Below are positions 8,697 to 16,841 of a DNA stretch of 64,000 nt, one piece after another. The stretch is from RHLJ01 sp963974345. GTDB lineage: Bacteria; Bacteroidota; Rhodothermia; Balneolales; Balneolaceae. The stretch spans positions 86,227-150,226 of the forward strand of contig CAXBBW010000011.1 in assembly GCA_963974345.1 (NCBI GenBank), written 5' to 3'. Numbering within the stretch: position 1 is the stretch's first letter; each line of letters begins with the position of its first letter. A model generated the notes under the pieces. That model ran no database searches, was not told the origin of the DNA, and saw nothing but the letters and a program-made list of their open reading frames with translations. The position numbers and the translations under genes were made by a program.

Positions 8697-9956
8697 CTAA
8701 TTTCTTTCTGTATTTTCGGTCAACCACCGCTTTACTGTTGAGTAAAAGTAAAAACTTCCAGCAAAAATTACTAACTCTGTATTCAATTCATTTAAAATCA
8801 TTTTACAGGTATTCTCGTCTATCTTTCGAGCAGAAATATACTCTTCTACATCGGAAAATGTTGCTGCCCTTTCCCCATCTTGTTCGTAAAAAAATACTTC
8901 ATCAAAGCGAGTAAATTTTGAAAGAATTTCTGTTTTCAACTTGTCCTTCATCATCGATAAAATCAATACTTTTTTGAACGATGGAATTCGATTTACGGCG
9001 TCCATCATAGCATCAATTGCTTGCTCGTTATGTGATCCTGAAAAGAACCATTGCTTGCTATGATGAAGCTTCTCAAATCGAGCAGGAACTCCTTTAAAGT
9101 TCTCTATAGAGTCTTTTAAGGCTGATTTTGATATTTGGAATTTTTCATTTAGCACTTCAACCGCTAAGTAAACCATAGCAATATTCCACGCATTTACTGG
9201 CTCAATTAACTTGGTTTTAAAGTCTTCTTTATTCCTTCCAAGAAAGATCATTCCCAGATTATAAACTGGCTTTAAATCACTGCTTTTAAATAAAACTGAG
9301 CTCTCCATATTTACCTTTTCTTCAACTACTTTCATTGATTCTAAATCCAGATTTCCCACAACAACAGGAATATTCTTTTTGATAATCCCTGCCTTTTCGA
9401 AAGCTATTTTCTCGATCGAATCTCCTAAAATTTTCTCATGATCTTTTCCAATACTGGTAATAATTGAGAGTTCAGGTTGAATAATATTGGTTGAATCTAG
9501 TCTTCCTCCTAAACCCGTTTCAATAATTGCAATGTCTATGTTCTCTTTTGCGAATATCCAGAATGAAAGTGCTGTACTAATTTCGAAATAGGTCAATGGA
9601 ATTTCTTGAAGCACCAACTCTGTTTTCTGAAAAAATTCTAGTATTGTTTGATCTTTTACTTCTTCTCCAGAAATACGAACTCGTTCATTGTATTTTAGAA
9701 GATGCGGAGAAATAAAAATCCCTGTTTTAAATCCCGCCTTGTGATAGACAGCCTCAAGGAGATAACATGTTGTCCCTTTTCCATTGGTTCCGGCAACATG
9801 AATGCTTTTGAATTGATTTTGGGGATTACCGATCTTTTCACAAAATCGACTAATGTTTTCTAGCCCAAAGTTGGTTGCTTTATCCCCTACTTTAGAAAAC
9901 ATAGGAATGGAATTCAGAAAATTCCACACATCGTTAATGGATTTAAATCTACCCAT
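8697..9956 (-). CDS. folC: Folylpolyglutamate synthase / dihydrofolate synthase
   Basis: A 419-residue Mur-ligase-family enzyme that adds glutamate to dihydropteroate or tetrahydrofolate. Motifs in order are HVAGTNGKGTT (P-loop, near residue 55), ISPHLLKYNERVRI, IAIIETGLGGRLDSTN, SIGKDHEKILG, and FSGSHNEQAIDAM in the C-terminal domain. The last motif usually reads DGAHNP; here SGSHNEQA keeps His and Asn. Its ATG overlaps the TAA of the upstream pabC-like gene by one base (TAATG). Together they suggest a small folate operon. Confidence 0.93.
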   Translation of the reverse strand: MGRFKSINDVWNFLNSIPMFSKVGDKATNFGLENISRFCEKIGNPQNQFKSIHVAGTNGKGTTCYLLEAVYHKAGFKTGIFISPHLLKYNERVRISGEEVKDQTILEFFQKTELVLQEIPLTYFEISTALSFWIFAKENIDIAIIETGLGGRLDSTNIIQPELSIITSIGKDHEKILGDSIEKIAFEKAGIIKKNIPVVVGNLDLESMKVVEEKVNMESSVLFKSSDLKPVYNLGMIFLGRNKEDFKTKLIEPVNAWNIAMVYLAVEVLNEKFQISKSALKDSIENFKGVPARFEKLHHSKQWFFSGSHNEQAIDAMMDAVNRIPSFKKVLILSMMKDKLKTEILSKFTRFDEVFFYEQDGERAATFSDVEEYISARKIDENTCKMILNELNTELVIFAGSFYFYSTVKRWLTENTERN

Positions 9957-10804
9957 TACTTAAGATTAGCCTGCTTAAAATCTTCAAACTGTTCTTTTAT
10001 TCCTGCAATTGAAGAGTGCTTCACATCAAATTGATTATTATCTATTGATTCCACTAAACGTATTTCTCTTATGGAATTGGTAGTAAATACAGCCTCAGCT
10101 TGTAGTATTTCTTCTAAATGATATTCACCTTCAATAAGATTTATACCTTCCATTTTTCTGGTTAACTCAATTACAATATCCCTTGTAATTCCTGGGAGTA
10201 AATCACAGTTCAAAGAAGGTGTAAAGGTTGTGTTTCCCTTCACCCAAAAAATATTCGAAATTGTTGTTTCACTGATTTTTTCAGCCATAGTTAGCATAAG
10301 CGCGTCGTCTGCACCCGAGGTAGTTGCTTCTCTCGCTGCTTGAATATAATTCAACCCGTTAGACAACTTAAATTGACGCTCTAAGGCTCTTGAAGGAATT
10401 GCCCGAGTGTATACTGTAGAAAGCATTATCGTTTCTTTAACGGAAGTTATAGGAGCACAACTTGTAATCCAATGGGCCATCGATGAATCCGTTGCATAGC
10501 CTCTTTTACCATCTCTCCAACATTGAACACGAACAAGAGCATCTGTTTCTAACATATTACTCGCTTCTAAAAGCTCCAAGATTTTAAACTTGAAATCGTT
10601 GAAGTAAAATGGAGCCTCTATTCCTAAAAAGTTAGCTCCAGCTATAAATCGTGAATAATGTTCTTCGAGCTTTAGAAATTTACCTTGGTACGAACGAAGG
10701 GTATCAAAGCATCCATCACCATACATCATACCTCTGTTTAAAGGAGAAATTCTAAGTTCTTCTTCTGGGATTAACGAACCATTATATATGATGTAGTCTT
10801 TCAT
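9956..10804 (-). CDS. Class IV PLP aminotransferase, probable aminodeoxychorismate lyase
   Basis: A 282-residue fold-type IV PLP enzyme. IIYNGSLIPEEELRISPLNR is the N-terminal signature. K146 in RQFKLSNGLNYIQA is the expected PLP lysine, and SGADDALMLT follows as in PabC and D-alanine aminotransferases. Sequence alone does not separate aminodeoxychorismate lyase (4-aminobenzoate synthesis) from branched-chain or D-amino-acid aminotransferase. The overlap with folC favours aminodeoxychorismate lyase and a folate role. The upstream TlpA-like gene ends 11 bases before the start, so it may share the transcript. Confidence 0.75.
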   Translation of the reverse strand: MKDYIIYNGSLIPEEELRISPLNRGMMYGDGCFDTLRSYQGKFLKLEEHYSRFIAGANFLGIEAPFYFNDFKFKILELLEASNMLETDALVRVQCWRDGKRGYATDSSMAHWITSCAPITSVKETIMLSTVYTRAIPSRALERQFKLSNGLNYIQAAREATTSGADDALMLTMAEKISETTISNIFWVKGNTTFTPSLNCDLLPGITRDIVIELTRKMEGINLIEGEYHLEEILQAEAVFTTNSIREIRLVESIDNNQFDVKHSSIAGIKEQFEDFKQANLK

Positions 10805-10815
10805 ACTGTACGAGT

Positions 10816-11325
10816 TTAAAAAAGCTCGTTCACTACCCCTTTTTGGTAGCCTACATGTGTAGAGATTAAAGCTCCGTTTTCGTCCAACAATAAATAACTT
10901 GGAATACCAGGAGCTCTTACCGTATTAAATAAAATAGTTCCATCAATGTAAAGATAGTCATGTTTTAAAATAGCTTCTTCGGCACTGTCAGTTGCATCTT
11001 TAACTAGTGCTGCTACCACTTTAAGATCAGAATTATTGTCTGAAATTAGTTCTATCTCATCCAACAATTTTGCTGATTTATCTGACCAGGAAGACCAAAA
11101 TACAAGTAGGATTGGATTCCCTGATAAATCTCCAAGCTTTAAACTATCATCCTTAATAATAAAAGGATGGGCTTTTGTAAGGAGCGAATCATAACCAAGC
11201 GTATGTTCTTTGAATCTTACTTGTTGCTGATGTTTAAAGTTAAACGAGGTAAGCACAATGAAAATCATTGTGAATACGGCAACAATAGCCATGAATGGTA
11301 TAAAATATTTCTGATCTAATTTCAT
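10816..11325 (-). CDS. Membrane-anchored TlpA/thioredoxin-like protein lacking cysteines
   Basis: A 169-residue protein with one N-terminal membrane segment (residues about 8-28) and a thioredoxin-like domain facing the periplasm. The strand-loop that normally holds the WCxxC active site reads LLVFWSSWSDKSAKLL, and no cysteine occurs anywhere in the protein. The cis-proline loop GIPSYLLLDENG is kept, so the fold is probably intact. It therefore cannot carry out normal thiol-disulfide exchange; a binding or scaffold role is inferred. It lies between the pullulanase gene and the folate pair on the same strand. Confidence 0.7.
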   Translation of the reverse strand: MKLDQKYFIPFMAIVAVFTMIFIVLTSFNFKHQQQVRFKEHTLGYDSLLTKAHPFIIKDDSLKLGDLSGNPILLVFWSSWSDKSAKLLDEIELISDNNSDLKVVAALVKDATDSAEEAILKHDYLYIDGTILFNTVRAPGIPSYLLLDENGALISTHVGYQKGVVNELF

Positions 11326-11368
11326 ATCTCTAAATTAAGAAACTTATAGGCGGGATAAATAGAGAAAT

Positions 11369-13657
11369 TTATTCTGTTTTAATAATAACTACCGTAAGTG
11401 GATCTATTATAATTTCGTTTGATCTAATTTCTACACCATTCAAATTGTCAACCTCTGTTACTCCCGCTTCATCACTATCTACAAGTACAGTACCTTTTGA
11501 TAAATCTTCTTTAATGGAAATAGTTCTTTCAATTGAATCTGCATTAATCAATACATAGAATGTTTCCCTTGTAGTGGATACCGTTTTAAAGAATAGTATA
11601 AGATCTTCTTCGGCAATATCGTTGGATGCCATTAAAGAAACTTGTTTTGAGACAAGATCTTGAGTTCCTAATCTAAAGGCATCAGAGGACTTTCTCAAAG
11701 CTATAAGTCCACGAGTATATTCCATCGTCTTTTTGTGTATACCATCTTCTGTAACTTTATCCCAATCAAACATATTTATAGCATCAGATGCATCGTAAGA
11801 GTTTTCAATGAAATACGGTTGATTAAATCCATCCATGATCGCAAACTCTCTATCAGGAATTTCAGTAGACTTCCACTGTTTAGTTCTTCCGTATTCTTGT
11901 CCCGCATGTAAGAAAGCGACTCCTTGACTAGTAAGAATTATAGCGTTTCCAAGTCGAATTCGTTTTTGAATTTCATTTTCATATTGCTCAGGATCTTTTT
12001 TAATGGATTGAGCAATTACATCATGCAATGTGAGATTATCATGTGCTGCAATATATTGAAGTACATCTCCAGGATCGTCTTCATTTGAATTACTTGGCTT
12101 AGCAATAACATTATTGAATATGGTTTGGATTGATCTTGGTTCACCAGTAATAAATCGTGGTTCACCTTCTGAGCCAAATCCAGATTTCAATTCATTCCTC
12201 ATTTCATCTGAAAAACAAGACACGCTATTAGTTTCATTCATCCAGTCTTGATCGGCAGGCTTTACTTTTTCATCATCATCATCACCTGCGAAAGTTCTCC
12301 AACATTCCCCAACCATATTAATTTTTGGATTGATCTTTGTAGCTTCGTCGAAAGCAATTTGGATCGTTTCTGCATCCAAATCTCCCATTAAATCAAATCG
12401 GAAACCATCAACCTTAAATTCTTTTGTCCAATATATGATAGAATCAATAATGAGCTTTCTAACCATTGCATGTGTGGTTCCAGGTCTACCTCCTCCATAA
12501 CTTTCTTTAGGTCTACCTTCTGCATCCATAAAATGATAATAGCCTGGCACGATATCTTCTAAAAAAGAAAGTCGAGCTGTATGGTTGTAAACTACATCTA
12601 ATGTGATTCCTAATCCTTCGGCATGAATAGCGTTAATGAGCTCTTTCAATTCTTTAATTCTGAGCTCAGGATCTAAAGGATTTTCTGAATACATCCCCTC
12701 GATAGAAAAATAGCTGTCTGGACCATATCCCCAATTGTAATTAGTACCCACTGCATAATCCATCATTCGTTGGTCACGAATAGACTCATCCGAATAGGTT
12801 GAGCTTAACACTGGAAGCAATTGTATATGAGTAATCCCCAATTTTTTTATATATACCAATCGCTCAGAAAAAGCTTTAAATGTTCCGAATTTAGCTTCGG
12901 TAGAAATGTCTGGATCAACGGTAAAATCCCGAACATTAATTTCCCAAATGATAGCATCTTCTCTTTTTTGATAGCCATCTATTTCAGCAAAGTCTAATTT
13001 TGGGCCAATTATCTTAGGATTTACGATAGCCCCTCTAGGCTTAAAAAAAGTCTCTTTCGTAGTTATTGCTATCGATTTTGCATAGGGGTCAAGGACTTCT
13101 TTTGTTTCACCAAAATTAGTAACCGAATAGGAGTAAAACTCACCAGTTAGGTTCTCTAAAATGGCTACTTTCCAAACACCTTTGTCCCCTCGCTCCAATT
13201 CAATAGAGCGGTAGGACTTTTCATCTAATCCTTCTTTAAATAGATTAAGGCTAACTTCGGATGCTAATGGAGCCCATAGCTTAAACTCTATCTGATTTTC
13301 ATCAAAGATTATCCCCAATTCACCCTCATACGTAAACAATTCATCAATTGCTTTCCAGTGAGGTTGAATAATTGTTGTGTTCTCTCCTATTTTGATCACA
13401 TAGGACTTTGTAAAGTCTAATATTTCTTCTGTATAAAAATTGAAATATCCATCCCCTCCTTTTATATATTTAACCCAAACTTCTTCTCCTTCTTCAGTAA
13501 GAATTTGTAATGGGCCATCACCTGACTTTAGATTAATGGTGCTTATTTCAGAAACACCAGTTATAAAAGCTGATTCTAATTCAGATTTACTTTGGGCTAG
13601 TGAATTACTCGAAATAATTAGTAATAATGTTAAATAGAGAACTGCTTTATTGCACAT
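11369..13657 (-). CDS. pulA: Type I pullulanase-like GH13 enzyme, secreted
   Basis: A 762-residue alpha-1,6-debranching enzyme with a signal peptide (residues 1-22, ending NSLAQ). An N-terminal beta-rich region and a CBM48-like domain (about 115-195) precede the GH13 barrel. Diagnostic motifs are TNYNWGYGP (residues 305-313; pullulanases usually read YNWGYDP), DVVYNH at 354-359, VDGFRFDLMG with nucleophile D422, MVGECW with acid E451, and AAHDN with H539 and D540. The substrate is expected to be pullulan-type or branched maltodextrin. It follows the sugar transporter in the glucan locus. Its ATG lies inside the end of a possible small upstream ORF, suggesting coupling. Confidence 0.9.
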   Translation of the reverse strand: MCNKAVLYLTLLLIISSNSLAQSKSELESAFITGVSEISTINLKSGDGPLQILTEEGEEVWVKYIKGGDGYFNFYTEEILDFTKSYVIKIGENTTIIQPHWKAIDELFTYEGELGIIFDENQIEFKLWAPLASEVSLNLFKEGLDEKSYRSIELERGDKGVWKVAILENLTGEFYSYSVTNFGETKEVLDPYAKSIAITTKETFFKPRGAIVNPKIIGPKLDFAEIDGYQKREDAIIWEINVRDFTVDPDISTEAKFGTFKAFSERLVYIKKLGITHIQLLPVLSSTYSDESIRDQRMMDYAVGTNYNWGYGPDSYFSIEGMYSENPLDPELRIKELKELINAIHAEGLGITLDVVYNHTARLSFLEDIVPGYYHFMDAEGRPKESYGGGRPGTTHAMVRKLIIDSIIYWTKEFKVDGFRFDLMGDLDAETIQIAFDEATKINPKINMVGECWRTFAGDDDDEKVKPADQDWMNETNSVSCFSDEMRNELKSGFGSEGEPRFITGEPRSIQTIFNNVIAKPSNSNEDDPGDVLQYIAAHDNLTLHDVIAQSIKKDPEQYENEIQKRIRLGNAIILTSQGVAFLHAGQEYGRTKQWKSTEIPDREFAIMDGFNQPYFIENSYDASDAINMFDWDKVTEDGIHKKTMEYTRGLIALRKSSDAFRLGTQDLVSKQVSLMASNDIAEEDLILFFKTVSTTRETFYVLINADSIERTISIKEDLSKGTVLVDSDEAGVTEVDNLNGVEIRSNEIIIDPLTVVIIKTE

Positions 13658-13772
13658 AATTACTAATTAAAATGAGTTCATTTACGGCATCCATTACAGC
13701 TCTTTTTTTTAATACTCCTTTCTTTTTCGCAAGAAGTTCGATTTTTTGCTTTTCTTCGGGTCTCAATTTCAT
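13647..13772 (-). CDS. Possible small ribbon-helix-helix-like protein
   Basis: A 41-codon reading frame from ATG at 13770-13772 encodes MKLRPEEKQKIELLAKKKG followed by VLKKRAVMDAVNELI. This resembles the strand-helix-helix pattern of CopG/Arc-type DNA-binding proteins. The open frame extends upstream to about 13838, without an ATG, GTG or TTG, through a plausible KDIVWFG stretch. The true start is therefore unclear and the gene may be truncated. Its stop lies 11 bases inside the pullulanase gene. Two palindromic GTTGCAAC octamers lie upstream and could be its operator. The family call is weak because the protein is so short. Confidence 0.35.
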   Translation of the reverse strand: MKLRPEEKQKIELLAKKKGVLKKRAVMDAVNELILISNYVQ

Positions 13773-13848
13773 CCCAAACCAGACAATGTCTTTTTTATTT
13801 TCCCCATAATGCTCTGATTTGTTTATATCGAAGAAAATTTAGAATACA

Positions 13849-13878
13849 GTTGCAACTATTTCAAGATAAGGTTGCAAC
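13849..13878. promoter_or_regulatory. Two GTTGCAAC palindromes spaced 22 bp
   Basis: The self-palindromic octamer GTTGCAAC occurs at 13849-13856 and again at 13871-13878, 22 bases apart, about two helical turns. The pair sits in the only sizeable gap in the enzyme part of the glucan locus, upstream of the small ribbon-helix-helix-like ORF and the pullulanase gene. A regulator-binding role is inferred from symmetry and spacing only. Confidence 0.35.
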
Positions 13879-15426
13879 CTAATAATTAGTATTCTCATCT
13901 ACATCATCTACATCATCTACAAAGTACATTGTAAAAGCTGCTACTAGCATAATTACTCCACCAAGTACAAGTGCGAGTACAGATTGTCCTTCAAATAATG
14001 TCCTTGTCATATAGCCCAAAATGGTAGCAGCCAAAAGTTGAGGGAGTACTATGAAGAAGTTAAAAATACCCATATAAAGTCCCATTTTACTTGCTGGAAG
14101 AGCTCCCGCAAGAATAGCATAAGGCATAGAAAGAATAGAAGCCCATGCAATACCTACACCAACCATTGAAATTATTAACATTCCAGGACTACTAAAGAAG
14201 TAGATCGAAATTAGTCCCAATCCACCTAATATTAGTGCCATTGCATGAACTATTTTTCGGCTCGTTACTTTAGCGACAGGAGCTAATGCAAAAGCTATTA
14301 GAGCTGCTACCCCATTATATACTCCAAACATAATACCAACCCAATCAGCTCCTTCATTATAAAGTGCAGAAGTTGTATCACTAGTACCGTACACATGAGA
14401 GGTAACAGCGGCTGTGGTATAAATCCACATAGCAAATAAACCAAACCATGAGAAAAATTGTACCACAGCAAGTTGTTTCATTGTTTTCGGCATGTTAAGT
14501 AAATCATGCATTACTACAACAAGACCTTGAGTAGTATTCCCTTTTTTCTGTAGCATGCCTGCTAATAATGAAATTAGACCAACTACAAATAAACCGCCCG
14601 TAGCTACATAAACTTCTTTATCAAAACTAAAATAATAGGTTAGATAACTGGTCAATCCACCAAATACTGCCATTATTAACCCAAGGCTAATTTTCTTTTG
14701 TCCCTCACCTGCCTCAATAGGAATTTCTCGTAGTACATTTTCATCTTCGATATCTTCTTTCTCGGATGCTTCGAAGGCTTCTAGTTCTTCAGGACTATAC
14801 TCTTTACTTCTAAAAACTGTCCAACCAACTGCGGTTATAAAAGCTACTGCTCCTAAATAGAACGACCATTTAACCGAAGGAGGAATTATACCTTCTGGAG
14901 CGGTATTTGCGACACCGAACCAATTCGTCATCATCCAAGGTAAAACAGATGCGATTACTGCTCCTGTACCAATAAAAAAGCTTTGCATTGCAAAACCTTT
15001 GGTTCTTTGCTCCGATGGAAGCATATCTCCAACAAAAGCTCTAAATGGTTCCATTGAAACATTTATGGATGCATCCATAATCCAAAGCATGCCTGCGGCA
15101 ACCCAAAGAACGGGTGAGTTTGGCATTATTAACAATGCCGCTGAAGCTGCTATAGCACCAAACAGAAAATAAGGTCTACGACGTCCTAATCGTGTCCAAG
15201 TTCGATCACTAAAATATCCAATAATTGGTTGGACAATTAAACCTGTTAAAGGAGCAGCAATCCAAAGAATTGGAATATCATCAACATTTGCACCTAGAGT
15301 TTCAAATATTCTACTAACGTTGGCATTTTGAAGAGCAAAACCAAACTGGATTCCTAGAAATCCAAAACTCATATTCCATATTTCCCAAAAACTAAGCTGG
15401 GGTCTTTTTGTCAAATTTTCTGCCAT
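13879..15426 (-). CDS. MFS sugar transporter, SLC45/maltose type
   Basis: A 515-residue integral membrane protein with about 12 hydrophobic segments. SFWEIWNMSFGFLGIQFGFA opens helix 1, and the loop DRTWTRLGRRRPY carries the RxGRRRPY signature of the SLC45/GPH-like sugar transporters, which include bacterial maltose carriers. The central loop is acidic (EASEKEDIEDENV). Placement between GH13 genes and the pullulanase gene supports uptake of maltose or maltodextrin across the inner membrane. The C-terminus is DDVDDVDENTNY, encoded by a 9-base tandem repeat. It follows the 458-residue amylase gene by 28 bases. Confidence 0.88.
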   Translation of the reverse strand: MAENLTKRPQLSFWEIWNMSFGFLGIQFGFALQNANVSRIFETLGANVDDIPILWIAAPLTGLIVQPIIGYFSDRTWTRLGRRRPYFLFGAIAASAALLIMPNSPVLWVAAGMLWIMDASINVSMEPFRAFVGDMLPSEQRTKGFAMQSFFIGTGAVIASVLPWMMTNWFGVANTAPEGIIPPSVKWSFYLGAVAFITAVGWTVFRSKEYSPEELEAFEASEKEDIEDENVLREIPIEAGEGQKKISLGLIMAVFGGLTSYLTYYFSFDKEVYVATGGLFVVGLISLLAGMLQKKGNTTQGLVVVMHDLLNMPKTMKQLAVVQFFSWFGLFAMWIYTTAAVTSHVYGTSDTTSALYNEGADWVGIMFGVYNGVAALIAFALAPVAKVTSRKIVHAMALILGGLGLISIYFFSSPGMLIISMVGVGIAWASILSMPYAILAGALPASKMGLYMGIFNFFIVLPQLLAATILGYMTRTLFEGQSVLALVLGGVIMLVAAFTMYFVDDVDDVDENTNY

Positions 15427-15454
15427 GATCGTATTTGGTTAGATTAAAACGGTT

Positions 15455-16831
15455 TTAGTTAGATGATAGAATAAACCACTTGTGAGCTGGTAATTCAAAG
15501 GTGTATGTATTATCACCAAAAGGTGCAAAATCGCCTTCAGAAACTCCATATTTTGTATAAGTATCAGAAGACCAAACAGGAATGGTGATTGATTTAGGTG
15601 CTCCTGAGATATTAATTGCCACTATTACCTCGTGGTCATCTTTTTTTCTTGAAAAGGCATAGGTTTCTTCAGGAGATTCGATTCGATTAAAATCTCCCCC
15701 TTTATCACCATTCCAAAGAGCTTCATTTTCTGTATTCAATTGAAGCAAAATTTTATAAAAATCTTCATATGCATATTCTTTCCATTCAATTTCATCTTTT
15801 TCAAAAAACTCGAGTTGCTTATCTAACACCGACTCTTGACCATTATAGATCAAAGGCATTCCTGAAACGGTTGCTGAAAGAACTGCAAAGTTTTCGAAGT
15901 TAGGACCATACATTCCAGGATCGGTTCCATTCCATGAATTCTCATCGTGGTTTGAAGTGAAATACATGCGGTATGCATTATTCGGAAAGCGTTCTGAATC
16001 TCTTTCAAAAAGATTATCCAAATCTTCAAAGCTTTGTTCACCAGCAGCAATTTCTCTTATCACATGGGCATATTCCCAAGCATAATTCATATCAAAAGCT
16101 TCATGTAATAATTCAGGATCGCCATCTTCAGCGAGCATGAACACATTTTTCACTTTGTCCATTTCTTGATGTGCATTAACCCAAAAATCAACTGGAACCA
16201 TTCCTGCTACATCACATCGATAACCATCTATATCAAATTCTTTTACCCAGTAAACTAGTGCGTCGGTCATTGCAGAACGCATATCGGGATTATCATAATT
16301 TAAATCGATTACATCACTCCAATCAGCAACAGGTGGTTGAAATTCACCATCATCAGTTAACGTGTACCAGTCTTTGTTCACTGTCCATACATTATCCCAT
16401 GCAGAGTGATTAGCTACCCAATCTAAAATCACTTTAAAACCCATTTCATGAGCCTCATCAACAAGTGCTTTAAAGTCTGCTTTTGTTCCAAATTCGGGGT
16501 TTACAGCTTTATAGTCCTTTACTGAATAATAACTTCCTTTTGTTCCCTTTCGGTTCAACTCACCAATAGGTTGAATAGGCATTAACCAGAGAATTTTCAC
16601 CCCCATTTCTTTAAGTCGAGGAAGGTCTTTTTTGAAAGCGTTAAAAGTACCTTCAGGGGAATATTGACGAATGTTTACTTCATAAATATTAGCGTTCTTA
16701 CTCCATTCTGGATGACTTACTATACTAGATTTTGGAGCGTTTGAAGTATCAGGAGTTTGTTGCGAACAACTGCCAATGAATAATCCTGATAGAAGAATTC
16801 CAAAAATTAGTGACTTGGAAATATTTCTCAT
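15455..16831 (-). CDS. GH13 alpha-amylase-family lipoprotein
   Basis: A 458-residue glycoside hydrolase with a lipoprotein signal (GLFIGSC, Cys22). It consists almost entirely of the GH13 barrel plus a short C-terminal beta domain. The four conserved regions are DWVANH (137-142), GYRCDVAG with nucleophile D207, MLAEDGD with acid E235, and TSNHDEN with H295 and D296. It should act on alpha-glucan oligosaccharides at the outer membrane or in the periplasm. The compact size without a CBM suggests action on short maltodextrins. It lies 10 bases after the 782-residue GH13 gene in a continuous run. Confidence 0.9.
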   Translation of the reverse strand: MRNISKSLIFGILLSGLFIGSCSQQTPDTSNAPKSSIVSHPEWSKNANIYEVNIRQYSPEGTFNAFKKDLPRLKEMGVKILWLMPIQPIGELNRKGTKGSYYSVKDYKAVNPEFGTKADFKALVDEAHEMGFKVILDWVANHSAWDNVWTVNKDWYTLTDDGEFQPPVADWSDVIDLNYDNPDMRSAMTDALVYWVKEFDIDGYRCDVAGMVPVDFWVNAHQEMDKVKNVFMLAEDGDPELLHEAFDMNYAWEYAHVIREIAAGEQSFEDLDNLFERDSERFPNNAYRMYFTSNHDENSWNGTDPGMYGPNFENFAVLSATVSGMPLIYNGQESVLDKQLEFFEKDEIEWKEYAYEDFYKILLQLNTENEALWNGDKGGDFNRIESPEETYAFSRKKDDHEVIVAINISGAPKSITIPVWSSDTYTKYGVSEGDFAPFGDNTYTFELPAHKWFILSSN

Positions 16832-16841
16832 GTGAATATAC

